Below, one piece after another: positions 8,275 through 16,777 of a stretch of DNA of 64,000 nucleotides. The notes beneath the pieces were generated by a model that saw only the letters and a list, made by a program, of their open reading frames with translations, did not search any database and was not told where the DNA came from. Position 1 is the stretch's first letter. Each line of letters opens with the position of its first letter. Made by a program: the position numbers and the translations under genes. The stretch spans positions 496,001 through 560,000 of the forward strand of contig NZ_JALIGE010000076.1 of NCBI RefSeq assembly GCF_024764835.1, given 5' to 3'. This DNA is from Scandinavium hiltneri. GTDB lineage: Bacteria > Pseudomonadota > Gammaproteobacteria > Enterobacterales > Enterobacteriaceae.

Positions 8275-8294
8275 TTGTGTACAAATGTACACAA
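8275..8294. promoter_or_regulatory. Palindromic operator between rcdA and ybjJ
   Basis: TTGTGTACA (8275-8283), two A residues, then TGTACACAA (8286-8294) form 9-bp perfect arms, 18 bp upstream of the rcdA start and 47 bp upstream of ybjJ. Position and symmetry are those of a TetR-family operator serving both divergent genes. Assignment to RcdA is inferred from adjacency. Confidence 0.75.
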
Positions 8295-8341
8295 CCTTGC
8301 TAGTGTTGTCTCTCCCTCTTTTTTCTACAGGCAGTTTACGG

Positions 8342-9544
8342 ATGACGTCGCATTCCTCCCGCCGGGCCCTGCAATTGCGCATGTGGGCGCTGTTTATGTT
8401 CTTCTTTTTACCGGGCTTGTTGATGGCATCGTGGGCCACGCGCACGCCAGCGATCCGCGACATTCTCTCGGTGAATACCGCCGGAATGGGCATCGTACTG
8501 TTCGGCCTGTCGATAGGTTCGATGAGCGGCATTCTCTGTTCCGCGTGGCTGGTTAAACGCTTTGGTACGCGCAAAGTTATCCGCACCACCATGTCCTGCG
8601 CGTTGGTGGGTATGGTGATGCTCAGCCTGGCGCTGTGGCTCGCGTCGCCCCTGTTTTTCGCCTTCGGCCTGATGGTGTTCGGCGCCAGCTTCGGCTCTGC
8701 CGAGGTGGCGATTAACGTGGAAGGCGCGGCGGTTGAACGTGAGATGAACAAAACCGTGCTACCGATGATGCACGGCTTCTACAGCCTCGGCACGCTGGTC
8801 GGCGCGGGTATCGGCATGGCGCTGACGGCGTTTGGCCTGTCGGCCACCATCCATATTCTGCTGGCTGCGCTTTGCGGCATCGCGCCCATTATTATTGCCA
8901 TTAAAGCCATTCCGGACGGTACCGGTAAAAACTCCGCCGAGAACAGCGCCCATCACGAGAAAGGGGTGCCGTTCTATCGCGACGGTCAGCTGATGCTGAT
9001 TGGCGTGGTGGTGCTGGCAATGGCATTTGCGGAAGGGTCTGCCAACGACTGGCTGCCGCTGCTGATGGTTGACGGTCACGGCTTCAGCCCGACCTCCGGT
9101 TCATTGATTTACGCAGGCTTTACCCTCGGTATGACCGTCGGACGCTTTACCGGTGGCTGGTTTATTGACCGCTACAGCCGCGTCGCGGTGGTTCGCGCCA
9201 GCGCCATTATGGGCGCGCTCGGCATCGCGCTGATTATTTTCGTCGACGTCGATTGGGTCGCCGGCGTGTCGGTCATTCTCTGGGGGCTGGGCGCTTCGCT
9301 TGGCTTCCCGCTGACCATTTCCGCCGCCAGCGATACCGGACCGGATGCCCCCACCCGCGTTAGCGTCGTCGCCACCACCGGCTATCTGGCGTTCCTGGTT
9401 GGCCCGCCGCTGCTCGGTTTCCTTGGCGAACATTACGGCCTGCGTAGCGCCATGCTGGCGGTGTTATCCCTGGTCATCGTCGCCGCACTGGTGGCTCGCG
9501 CGGTGGCAAAACCTGAATCTGAACCTGTGACGGAGCGTGCGTGA
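8342..9544 (+). CDS. ybjJ: MFS transporter YbjJ
   Basis: A 400-residue major facilitator with 12 predicted helices. It begins with the E. coli-like segment WALFMFFFLPGLLMASWATR and contains FGASFGSAEVAINVEGAAVE and the loop-8/9 signature GMTVGRFTGGWFIDRYSR. The substrate is unknown. The start ATG 8342 was chosen by alignment to the E. coli N-terminus; the frame is open to 8192 but that stretch overlaps rcdA and the operator. The stop overlaps the ybjI start (TGATG), so the two are translationally coupled. It is divergent from rcdA and probably under its control. Confidence 0.92.
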   Translation: MTSHSSRRALQLRMWALFMFFFLPGLLMASWATRTPAIRDILSVNTAGMGIVLFGLSIGSMSGILCSAWLVKRFGTRKVIRTTMSCALVGMVMLSLALWLASPLFFAFGLMVFGASFGSAEVAINVEGAAVEREMNKTVLPMMHGFYSLGTLVGAGIGMALTAFGLSATIHILLAALCGIAPIIIAIKAIPDGTGKNSAENSAHHEKGVPFYRDGQLMLIGVVVLAMAFAEGSANDWLPLLMVDGHGFSPTSGSLIYAGFTLGMTVGRFTGGWFIDRYSRVAVVRASAIMGALGIALIIFVDVDWVAGVSVILWGLGASLGFPLTISAASDTGPDAPTRVSVVATTGYLAFLVGPPLLGFLGEHYGLRSAMLAVLSLVIVAALVARAVAKPESEPVTERA

Positions 9545-10356
9545 TGAGTATTAAACTGATTGCCGTAGATATGGATGGCACCTTTCTCAGCGATGAGAAA
9601 CGCTACAACCGGGCGCGTTTTCTCGCCCAGTATCAGCAGATGAAGGCACAGGGCATTCGCTTTGTGGTCGCCAGCGGAAACCAGTACTGGCAGCTGATTT
9701 CATTCTTTCCAGAAATTGCTGATGAAATCGCGTTTGTTGCCGAAAATGGCGGCTGGGTGCGAGACGCGGGCGAGGACGTATTCAACTGCGAACTGTCGCA
9801 GACGCATTTCAAAAAAGTCGTCGATTTTCTGCATACCCTGCCGGACGTGGAAATCATCGCCTGCGGCAAGCGCAGCGCCTACACCTTGAACCGTTATGAG
9901 GACGAACTCAAAGCCATGGCCGCGCTGTATTACCACCGTCTTAAGCTGGTCGATGGCTTCGATAACCTTGACGATACGTTCCTGAAATTTGGCCTCAACT
10001 TGCCCGACCGTCTGGTGCCTGACGTACAAAAAGCGCTGCACGAAGGCGTGGGCGATGTGATGACCGCAGTTACAACCGGCCACGGCAATATCGACTTAAT
10101 CATCCCCGGCGTGCATAAAGCCAATGGCCTGCGCCTGTTGCAGCAGCGCTGGGGCATCGAAGACAGCGAAGTGGTGACCTTTGGCGACAGCGGCAATGAC
10201 CTCGAAATGCTGCGTCAGGCCGGGTTTGGTTTTGCGATGCAGAATGCGAATGAGGCGGCCATTGCGGCGGCTAATCACCGCGCGCCGCATAATAACGAAG
10301 AAGGCGTGTTGCAGGTGATTGATCAGATTTTGAATCGGGAAGCGCCGTTCCAGTAA
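9544..10356 (+). CDS. ybjI: HAD-superfamily sugar/FMN phosphatase YbjI
   Basis: A 270-residue Cof-type (HAD IIB) phosphatase. The nucleophile and acid/base aspartates are in VDMDGTF (D9, D11), motif II is FVVASGNQ, and motifs III/IV are K-x...VTFGDSGNDLEML. E. coli YbjI is reported to dephosphorylate the riboflavin intermediate 5-amino-6-ribitylamino-uracil phosphate, FMN and sugar phosphates. The ATG at 9544 overlaps the ybjJ stop; a GTG one codon earlier is possible. It is a close paralogue of ybiV in the same window (29769-30584). A REP-like hairpin follows before convergent mdfA. Confidence 0.93.
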   Translation: MSIKLIAVDMDGTFLSDEKRYNRARFLAQYQQMKAQGIRFVVASGNQYWQLISFFPEIADEIAFVAENGGWVRDAGEDVFNCELSQTHFKKVVDFLHTLPDVEIIACGKRSAYTLNRYEDELKAMAALYYHRLKLVDGFDNLDDTFLKFGLNLPDRLVPDVQKALHEGVGDVMTAVTTGHGNIDLIIPGVHKANGLRLLQQRWGIEDSEVVTFGDSGNDLEMLRQAGFGFAMQNANEAAIAAANHRAPHNNEEGVLQVIDQILNREAPFQ

Positions 10357-10363
10357 TCCGTTG

Positions 10364-10389
10364 GCCCGGCTGACATTGCGTCGCCGGGC
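10364..10389. repeat. REP-like hairpin between ybjI and mdfA
   Basis: GCCCGGC (10364-10370) and GCCGGGC (10383-10389) form a GC-rich 7-bp stem of the REP/PU half-unit type, between the convergent ends of ybjI and mdfA. It lacks a T-run and resembles the two larger BIMEs in the window at 26034 and 29597. Confidence 0.6.
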
Positions 10390-10401
10390 GCAACCTCCGC
10401 C

Positions 10402-11631
10402 CTACTGCTGCGAATCGCCGACCGTTTTATCTTTCAGGAAGTAGACAACCAGCCCCAGCCAGATAATGCCGTTCGCGAGGTTAAACACGCTGAACAGGCC
10501 ATTGCCGCCGAACTGGTAAGCGTGTTTGCTGACTTCAATGCCGACGGTGAAAATCAGCATCTGCAACATGCCCATCGCCGCCGATACCGTGCCTTTGCTC
10601 ATGTCGCTGGCGAACAGCGTCAGACGTACCAGCCCGGCGTTCGCCAGGCCAATCCCGAAGGCGTATACGCTCAGGCCTGCGGTCATCCACAGATAGGCAT
10701 GCGTGGAGACCCCCGTTGCCGCCGCAGCCAGAATCAGCCCCGCCACAATCGGCCAGCCACCAGCAATAATCAGCCAGCGCACGCTGCGACGCGAGGTCAG
10801 CTTCGCCAGCGCCAGGTTACCGAGAATCAGCGCACCAAAAATCGGCACCTGTAACATGCCGTATTCATACGCGGTGGCATGTTCACCGCTGATAATAATC
10901 ACCGGCGATTGCGCAATCCACGCCAGCAGCGGCAGGCTGACAAATCCAATAGCCAGCGCCCCGGCAACAAAACGCAGGTTTTTCAGTACCAGGCCGTAAT
11001 CATGGCCCAGATCTTTCAGGGAGAGTTTTTCCCCCAGACGGGTCGCCGTTTCCGGCATCGCCCGTTGCAGGCCAAAGAATGAAATTAGCGCCAGCACCGC
11101 AAACAGCACAAACATGGTTTCCCACGGTGCGACGTGAACCCAGGCGGTACCCACCAGCGGCCCCAGCAGCGGCGCAATCAGCGCCACGTTCGCCATCAAC
11201 GCGGTGATTTTGATGCACACCGCCTCCTCGAACGATTCCTGTATCGCGGCGTACCCCACCGCGCCGATAAAGCACAGGCTTATCCCTTGCAGGAAACGCA
11301 GGAAGGTGAATTGTTCAATATTTTGCGCCAACAACGTCGCGAGGCAGGTAATAATGAACCACACCACGCCGGTGAGCATCACCGGACGGCGGCCAATACG
11401 GTCCGACAGCGGCCCCAGCAGCCACTGTAAAAACATGCCGCCTGCAAGATAGGCGGTCATCGATGTCGGTACCCACTCCATCCCGGCGTTGAACTGCTCG
11501 ACCACCGTCAACATGCCCGGTTGGATCATGTCATTGCCGATATAGGTTGAGAATTCGTAAAGCACCAGACAAAGCGGGAAAAGTAACGCCTGACGACCGA
11601 GGCGTTTACCGGAAAGTGAAGGGTTGTGCAT
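10402..11631 (-). CDS. mdfA: Multidrug/H+ antiporter MdfA
   Basis: A 409-residue, 12-helix MFS exporter of lipophilic cations, chloramphenicol and other drugs. Helix 1 carries both acidic residues important in E. coli MdfA, E26 and D34 (LYEFSTYIGNDMIQPGM). Motif A (GPLSDRIGRRPVML) follows helix 2, and motif C-type FLRFLQGISLCFIG lies in the N-terminal half. Length is one residue shorter than in E. coli. It is transcribed alone and is divergent from ybjG across 275 bp. Confidence 0.95.
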   Translation of the reverse strand: MHNPSLSGKRLGRQALLFPLCLVLYEFSTYIGNDMIQPGMLTVVEQFNAGMEWVPTSMTAYLAGGMFLQWLLGPLSDRIGRRPVMLTGVVWFIITCLATLLAQNIEQFTFLRFLQGISLCFIGAVGYAAIQESFEEAVCIKITALMANVALIAPLLGPLVGTAWVHVAPWETMFVLFAVLALISFFGLQRAMPETATRLGEKLSLKDLGHDYGLVLKNLRFVAGALAIGFVSLPLLAWIAQSPVIIISGEHATAYEYGMLQVPIFGALILGNLALAKLTSRRSVRWLIIAGGWPIVAGLILAAAATGVSTHAYLWMTAGLSVYAFGIGLANAGLVRLTLFASDMSKGTVSAAMGMLQMLIFTVGIEVSKHAYQFGGNGLFSVFNLANGIIWLGLVVYFLKDKTVGDSQQ

Positions 11632-11735
11632 GCAATCTCTTTAAGGTTTCAAAATCGCGAGAAGTGTAATGAATGATGTGAAAAGGCGATAGCAAAAAGT
11701 ACGGAAAACATCCTGTTACAGCACAATTTTACTTG

Positions 11736-11768
11736 TTTAAGGTTCGCTTAAGTTCGGGGCCCTATACT
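11736..11768 (+). promoter_or_regulatory. PmrA (BasR) box and -10 of ybjG
   Basis: Two hexamers, TTTAAG (11736-11741) and CTTAAG (11747-11752), separated by 5 bp fit the PmrA/BasR half-site repeat YTTAAN-N5-YTTAAN. A TATACT -10 (11763-11768) starts 10 bp after the second half-site, so the box sits over the -35 position as at other PmrA-activated promoters. ybjG is a known PmrA target in Salmonella and E. coli. Confidence 0.8.
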
Positions 11769-11906
11769 GCTGTCCTGCAAGCAGAATTGTAAACGCTGCC
11801 TGAACAAAAATCGTAACCACCGGACATTTAAGACAATCCCCCTTTACCGCTCCGGCCGCGATTTTTAAGGTGAACATCGTCATCAAACTGTAAGAGTCCG
11901 CAAGAT

Positions 11907-12515
11907 ATGCTGGAAAATTTGAATTACTCGCTGTTTTACTGGATCAACGCCACCCCGGCGTCGCCGCAGTGGATGATTTCGATGGCGACGTTTATCGCCA
12001 AAGATCTGATTAACATCGTCCCGCTACTGGCCGTAGTGCTGTGGCTGTGGGGCCCGCGTGCGCAGGTCTGTGCTCAACGCCAGTTGGTTATCAAAACGGG
12101 AATGGCGATTGGCGTCAGCCTGTTGTTGTCGTGGGTTGTCGGCCACGTTTTCCCGCATGACAGGCCTTTTGTCGACGGTGTGGGCTATAACTTCCTGCAT
12201 CATGCGGCGGATGACTCTTTCCCAAGCGACCACGGTACGGTGATTTTCACTTTCGCCCTGGCATTTATGTTCTGGCATCGACTGTGGTCCGGCGTTGTGT
12301 TACTGGTAGTCGGCGGCGCGATTGCCTGGTCCCGCGTGTACCTCGGCGTGCACTGGCCACTGGATATGGTCGGCGGTTTCCTTTCCGGACTGAGCGGTTG
12401 TCTCGCGGCGCAGATAATGTGGGTACTTTTCGGTCAGGCCATTTATCAACGTTTGCAAGCCATGTACCGTTTTTGCTTCTCGATGCCTATCCGCAAAGGC
12501 TGGATACGTGACTAA
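11907..12515 (+). CDS. ybjG: Undecaprenyl-diphosphate phosphatase YbjG
   Basis: A 202-residue integral membrane PAP2 phosphatase that hydrolyses undecaprenyl diphosphate on the periplasmic side, recycling the lipid carrier for peptidoglycan and other glycans. The three PAP2 motifs are visible: HDRP (84-87), PSDHGT (106-111) and SRVYLGVHWPLD (142-153). Compared with E. coli, a few extra residues lie in the loop near position 52. A PmrA box upstream indicates induction by Fe(III), acid and polymyxin-type signals. The deoR gene follows 74 bp downstream. Confidence 0.95.
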   Translation: MLENLNYSLFYWINATPASPQWMISMATFIAKDLINIVPLLAVVLWLWGPRAQVCAQRQLVIKTGMAIGVSLLLSWVVGHVFPHDRPFVDGVGYNFLHHAADDSFPSDHGTVIFTFALAFMFWHRLWSGVVLLVVGGAIAWSRVYLGVHWPLDMVGGFLSGLSGCLAAQIMWVLFGQAIYQRLQAMYRFCFSMPIRKGWIRD

Positions 12516-12589
12516 GACCGGATGCGCAGGTAAAATTGCCGCCAGACCCTCAGCCTGACGCAGAGGGCGTTTCGGTTTACAGGGGTAAT

Positions 12590-13354
12590 ATGGAAACACG
12601 GCGCGATGAGCGAATCAGTCAGCTTATTCAGGCTCTTAAACGTAGCGATAAGCTCCATCTAAAAGAAGCGGCAGCCCTGCTGGGTGTTTCTGAGATGACT
12701 ATTCGCCGTGACCTGAACAGCCACAGCGGGCCGGTGGTGTTACTCGGTGGATACGTGGTGCTCGAACCCCGCAGCGCCAGCCATTATTTACTCAGCGATC
12801 AGAAAACGCGGCTGGTCGATGAAAAGCGCCAGGCCGCGCGTCATGCAGCGAAATTACTGAAAGCTCACCAGATGGCGTTTTTCGACTGCGGCACCACCAC
12901 GCCGTGGATTATCGACGCCATTGACGACGAACTGCCGTTTACCGGCGTGTGTTACTCCCTGAATACCTTTCTCTCTTTGCAGGAAAAACCGCTGTGCCGC
13001 GCCATTCTGTGCGGTGGCGAATTTCATGCCAGCAACGCCATTTTTAAACCGCTTAGCCCGCAGGACACCCTGAGCCATCTTTGCCCCGACATCGCGTTTT
13101 ATTCCGCGGCAGGTGTGCATCTTCAACACGGCGCAACCTGTTTTAATCTCGATGAACTGCCGGTGAAACACTGGGCGTTAGCCAACGCGCAGCGCCATGT
13201 GCTGGTGGTCGATCACAGTAAATTTGGGAAGGTACGTCCGGCAAGGATGGGAGAGTTGAGCCGCTTTAACGTAATAGCCAGCGACCGCCGTCCGGATGAT
13301 GAACTGACGGCGCTGGCAAAGCAGCATGGGATCACGCTGCTATACTCTAAATAA
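12590..13354 (+). CDS. deoR: Deoxyribose operon repressor DeoR
   Basis: A 254-residue repressor of nucleoside catabolism genes (deoCABD, nupG), released by deoxyribose-5-phosphate. The N-terminal DeoR helix-turn-helix (LKEAAALLGVSEMTIRRDLN, about residues 22-41) and the sugar-isomerase-like effector domain with DCGTTTPWI and YSAAGVHL are present. ATG 12590 has AGGGG upstream, and the following METRRDERI agrees with E. coli. The last three residues (YSK) and the stop codon lie within an ERIC element that begins at 13341, so the C-terminus differs from E. coli by insertion rather than drift. Confidence 0.95.
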   Translation: METRRDERISQLIQALKRSDKLHLKEAAALLGVSEMTIRRDLNSHSGPVVLLGGYVVLEPRSASHYLLSDQKTRLVDEKRQAARHAAKLLKAHQMAFFDCGTTTPWIIDAIDDELPFTGVCYSLNTFLSLQEKPLCRAILCGGEFHASNAIFKPLSPQDTLSHLCPDIAFYSAAGVHLQHGATCFNLDELPVKHWALANAQRHVLVVDHSKFGKVRPARMGELSRFNVIASDRRPDDELTALAKQHGITLLYSK

Positions 13355-13467
13355 TTCGAGTTGCAGGAAGGCAGCAAGCCTGTGAGTCCCCAGGAGCTTA
13401 CTCAAGTAAGTGACTGGGGTGAGCAGGTGTAGCTAACGCACATGCAACTTGGAGTATGACGAGTATA
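13341..13467. repeat. ERIC element (127 bp) overlapping the deoR 3' end
   Basis: The core AGTCCCCAGGAGCTTACT...AAGTAAGTGACTGGGGT is the well-known ERIC-PCR priming region. The outer ends TATACTC and GAGTATA and inner arms GAGTTGCA/TGCAACTT give the long imperfect palindrome expected. The span is 127 bp, the usual full ERIC length, and both ends are TA, consistent with TA target duplication. It lies between deoR (+) and dacC (-) and may act as a structured 3' end for both transcripts. Confidence 0.93.
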
Positions 13468-13476
13468 TACGATAGG

Positions 13477-14685
13477 TCATGAGAACCAGCTGCCAAACCA
13501 CTGGTGGAATTTCATCAGAACGAAATCCACCATTCGGTTAAAGAAGCTGCCTTCATTTACCGCTTCCATGACGATCAGCGGACGCTGTTCGATGGTTTTG
13601 TCATTCAGCTTGAAGTCGATGGTACCCACCACTTGCCCTTTCTTCAGCGGTGCTGTCAGCTGCGGTTCGTTCAGGGTATAGCTGGCTTTCAGGTTTTTCA
13701 GCTGTCCGCGTGGCAGCGTGATGGAACCGGCCTCACCCGCACCCAGCTTGGCCTGGCTGCTGTCACCGTACCATACGCGCTGCTCGATGAACGTTGCATC
13801 CGGTTTGATAGGGGTGACGGTTTCATAGAAACGGAAGCCCCATGTCAGCAGTTTTTCGGATTCATTAAATCGGATTCGGTCCGTTTTGGTGCCGAGAACC
13901 ACCGCAATCAGACGCATATCGCCCTGCTTCGCTGACGAGACCAGGTTATAGCCTGCGCCCGCCGTGGTGCCCGTTTTCACGCCATCAGCACCCAGGCTGT
14001 TGTTCCACAACAGACGATTGCGGTTCGGCTGCTTGATGTTGTTAAACGTGAACTCTTTTTCTTTGTGAATGGCGTACTCATCCGGCACGTCGTGGATCAT
14101 CGCTTTGGTCAGCAACGCCATATCGCGCGCGGTACTGAACTGTCCCGGCGCATCCAGACCGTGAACGGTTTTGAAGGTGGTATTGGTCAGCCCCAGCTTT
14201 TGCGAATAGCTGTTCATCAGGCTGATGAAGGAATCCTGGCTGCCCGCCACGTAATCCGCCAGGGCGATACAAGCGTCATTCCCGGACTGAATAATGACCC
14301 CTTTATTGAGGTTTTCTACCGACACCTGATCGCCAGGCTTCAGGAACATCACCGACGAACCGCGCAGCGCTGGGTTACCCGTCGCCCACGCATCTTTACC
14401 GATGGTGACCATATCGGTCATTTTGATTTTGTTTGCTTTAATCGCCTGACCCACCACATAGCTGGTCATGATTTTCGTCAGGCTAGCCGGATCAAGCTTA
14501 TCATCGGCGTTGCCCTCACTAAGCACTTTGCCGCTGGCATAATCCATCAGGATCCACGCTTTGGCATCGACCGGTGGAGCGTCCGGTTGTTGAACAGCTT
14601 CAGCCGCCTGAATGCCAGGAGCCACGAGAAGTAAAAGCAAAGAGCCTGCCGCCAGGCCGCGGGGAGAAACAACTGTACGCGTCAT
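13477..14685 (-). CDS. dacC: D-alanyl-D-alanine carboxypeptidase DacC (PBP6)
   Basis: A 402-residue periplasmic, membrane-anchored class C penicillin-binding protein that trims the terminal D-Ala of peptidoglycan pentapeptides. It has a signal peptide to about residue 28, the S68-L-T-K71 active-site motif, S134-G-N and the KTGT motif (about residue 238), a C-terminal beta domain, and an amphipathic membrane anchor ending FHQWFGSWFS. The start MTRTVVSPRG follows E. coli; an upstream in-frame extension is less likely. It is transcribed alone, divergent from gstB, and ends beside the ERIC element. Confidence 0.95.
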   Translation of the reverse strand: MTRTVVSPRGLAAGSLLLLLVAPGIQAAEAVQQPDAPPVDAKAWILMDYASGKVLSEGNADDKLDPASLTKIMTSYVVGQAIKANKIKMTDMVTIGKDAWATGNPALRGSSVMFLKPGDQVSVENLNKGVIIQSGNDACIALADYVAGSQDSFISLMNSYSQKLGLTNTTFKTVHGLDAPGQFSTARDMALLTKAMIHDVPDEYAIHKEKEFTFNNIKQPNRNRLLWNNSLGADGVKTGTTAGAGYNLVSSAKQGDMRLIAVVLGTKTDRIRFNESEKLLTWGFRFYETVTPIKPDATFIEQRVWYGDSSQAKLGAGEAGSITLPRGQLKNLKASYTLNEPQLTAPLKKGQVVGTIDFKLNDKTIEQRPLIVMEAVNEGSFFNRMVDFVLMKFHQWFGSWFS

Positions 14686-14818
14686 AAGAGCCACCCAAGT
14701 ATCCATTCCAAAAAACACGCTACGTCACTGACGCCGTGTAACAACAGGCGGTGAGTAATAACGTAGAAATGACCTTAAAGAAACAATGCGTTGGTAAAGT
14801 TTTTAAAGTTTACGCAAG

Positions 14819-14854
14819 AACGCCGCGTTGTGCTTAAAAGTGGGCGTTTTTTTT
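14819..14854 (+). terminator. Terminator-like hairpin between divergent dacC and gstB
   Basis: AACGCC (14819-14824) pairs with GGCGTT (14843-14848) and runs directly into eight consecutive T residues (14847-14854). It reads on the + strand but lies upstream of gstB, where no annotated gene ends, so it may close a short untranslated transcript or leader. Confidence 0.5.
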
Positions 14855-14926
14855 GATCGCGGTTGTGTGAATGTTGAAATTAACCGACCATGAAGCTTCA
14901 TTGATGCGCTGTTTACCGGAGTTTAT

Positions 14927-15553
14927 ATGATTACGCTGTGGGGCAGAAACAACTCAACAAATGTCAAAAAGGTCCGCTGGACGCTGGAAGAGCTTGACCT
15001 TACTTACGATCAAATCCTGGCCGGGCTGGAATTTGGCCTCAATCACGACGCTGACTATCTGGCTAAAAACCCCAATGGCCTGGTGCCGCTGCTGCATGAC
15101 GACGCCGAGCAAATTACGCTCTGGGAATCGAACACCATTGTGCGCTATCTGGTCGCGCAGTATGGGCAAAACAGCCTGTGGCAGGCCAATCCGGCCAAAC
15201 GTGCGCAGGGTGAAAAATGGATGGACTGGGCCAATGGTTCACTCTCTCCGGCCCACCGCGTTATCTTAATGGGGCTGGTACGCACGCCGCCAGAGCAGCG
15301 CGACCACGCGGCAATTGACGCGGGCATTGTCCAGTGTGAAAAGCTGTTAATCATTCTGGATGCGGCCCTTGCCGAATCGCCGTGGCTTTCCGGTGACGAA
15401 TTTGGCGTGGGTGATATTGCCGTGGCGCCGTTTATTTACAACCTGCTGGAAACGGTCAAAACCTGGCAACCGCACCCGAATTTACAGCGCTGGTATCAAC
15501 AGTTGTCACGCCGTCCGGCGTTCCAGAATGTGGTGATGATCCCGGTCACCTGA
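14927..15553 (+). CDS. gstB: Glutathione S-transferase GstB
   Basis: A 208-residue cytosolic glutathione transferase matching E. coli GstB (YliJ), reported to act on bromoacetate and related electrophiles. The thioredoxin-like N-domain begins MITLWGRNNSTNVKKVRW and has the cis-Pro GLVPLL and the Glu-Ser motif WESNTIVRYL that binds the gamma-glutamyl group. The C-domain is all-helical, with the capping-box region FGVGDIAVAPF. It is convergent with yliI with only 3 bp between stop codons, so antisense overlap of the 3' ends is likely. Confidence 0.93.
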   Translation: MITLWGRNNSTNVKKVRWTLEELDLTYDQILAGLEFGLNHDADYLAKNPNGLVPLLHDDAEQITLWESNTIVRYLVAQYGQNSLWQANPAKRAQGEKWMDWANGSLSPAHRVILMGLVRTPPEQRDHAAIDAGIVQCEKLLIILDAALAESPWLSGDEFGVGDIAVAPFIYNLLETVKTWQPHPNLQRWYQQLSRRPAFQNVVMIPVT

Positions 15554-15556
15554 TGC

Positions 15557-16669
15557 TCAGGATGGCGGGCTGACCTTCAACAGCTCGCCATCGGACTCGT
15601 CGGTTAACACATACAGATAGCCGTCGGGTCCGACGCGCACATCACGAATGCGCTGCTTTCTGTCACCCAGAATACGTCCTTCCTCAGTGACTTTATTACC
15701 GTCCACGTTCAACACAATAACGTTCTCATCCTTTAACGCGCCGATAAACAACTTCTTGTGCCATTGCGGGAACGTACTGGCAGTGTAGAACGCCATACCG
15801 CTCACCGCCGGGGAGTGTTCCCAGAAGAACAGCGGCGTTTCGGTTCCGGCTACTTTTTCGCCTTTCGCCTCCGGGATCGGCAAACCACTGTAGTTAATGC
15901 CGTGCGTCGCCAGCGGCCAGCCATAGTTTTTCCCGCGCTCAGGAATATTGATTTCATCGCCGCCGCGCGGGCCATGTTCGTTCAGCCACAGCGTGTTGCT
16001 CCACGGGTTCATCGCCATGCCCTGCGGATTACGAATGCCATAAGACCAGATTTCAGGCCGCGCACCGGACTGATTCACAAACGGATTATCTGCCGGGACT
16101 TTGCCTTGATCCGTGAGTCGCACCACTTTGCCCTGCAATTTATCGAGATCCTGTGCCGTCGCGCGCTGGTTGTTTTCGCCCAGACCAATAAACAAGTAGC
16201 CTTTGCCATCGAATACCAGCCGTCCGCCAAAGTGGTTCCCGGTTGAGAGTTTTGGCGTCTGGCGGAGCACTACCTTGAACGCGTCGAGGTGCGTCAGATC
16301 ATCGTTCAGCCGCCCGTAGCCCACGGCGGTGCCCGCTTTGCCGTCATCGCCCACTTCGGCATAGCTCAGCCAGACTCGCCGCGATTGCGCGAAATCCGGG
16401 GCCAGGACGACATCCAGCAACCCGCCCTGCCCGTTGGCCCACACCCGCGGCACGCCAACAATCGGGTCGGACAATCCTTTCCCTTGCTGCCACAGGCGCA
16501 GCTGCCCGCCGCGAAGGGTTATCAGCAGACCTTTGTTGTCCGGCAAAAACGCCATCGACCACGGGTGATCGAGCTTGCGCTGCAATACGTCGACCCGAAC
16601 GTCGGCGGCGTACAGCGCCGGGGAAAGCAGCAGAGAACCCAGAAGTAAACTCAGAGCAAAACGGTGCAT
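15557..16669 (-). CDS. yliI: PQQ-type soluble aldose sugar dehydrogenase YliI
   Basis: A 370-residue periplasmic six-bladed beta-propeller of the sGDH family (E. coli Asd/YliI), which oxidises aldoses using pyrroloquinoline quinone. It has a cleavable signal peptide (about residues 1-21, ending ALYAAD). Blade motifs include HPWSMAFLPD, GNHFGGRLVFDGKGYLFIGLGEN, the GIRNPQGMAMNPWSNTLWLNEHGPRGGDEIN region that lines the PQQ pocket, and C-terminal RIRDVRVGPDGYLYVLTDE. No PQQ biosynthesis genes are in this window. bssR lies upstream on the same strand. Confidence 0.92.
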   Translation of the reverse strand: MHRFALSLLLGSLLLSPALYAADVRVDVLQRKLDHPWSMAFLPDNKGLLITLRGGQLRLWQQGKGLSDPIVGVPRVWANGQGGLLDVVLAPDFAQSRRVWLSYAEVGDDGKAGTAVGYGRLNDDLTHLDAFKVVLRQTPKLSTGNHFGGRLVFDGKGYLFIGLGENNQRATAQDLDKLQGKVVRLTDQGKVPADNPFVNQSGARPEIWSYGIRNPQGMAMNPWSNTLWLNEHGPRGGDEINIPERGKNYGWPLATHGINYSGLPIPEAKGEKVAGTETPLFFWEHSPAVSGMAFYTASTFPQWHKKLFIGALKDENVIVLNVDGNKVTEEGRILGDRKQRIRDVRVGPDGYLYVLTDESDGELLKVSPPS

Positions 16670-16777
16670 GGCTGGCTCCTTTTACGGCGATTGCGTTAAG
16701 GGTAGCCAGCGTGTCGAGTGTGGACGGGATTTTTACAAAAACTTAACCATGAGGGGGAGTCGCCTCCCCCGGCGTGT

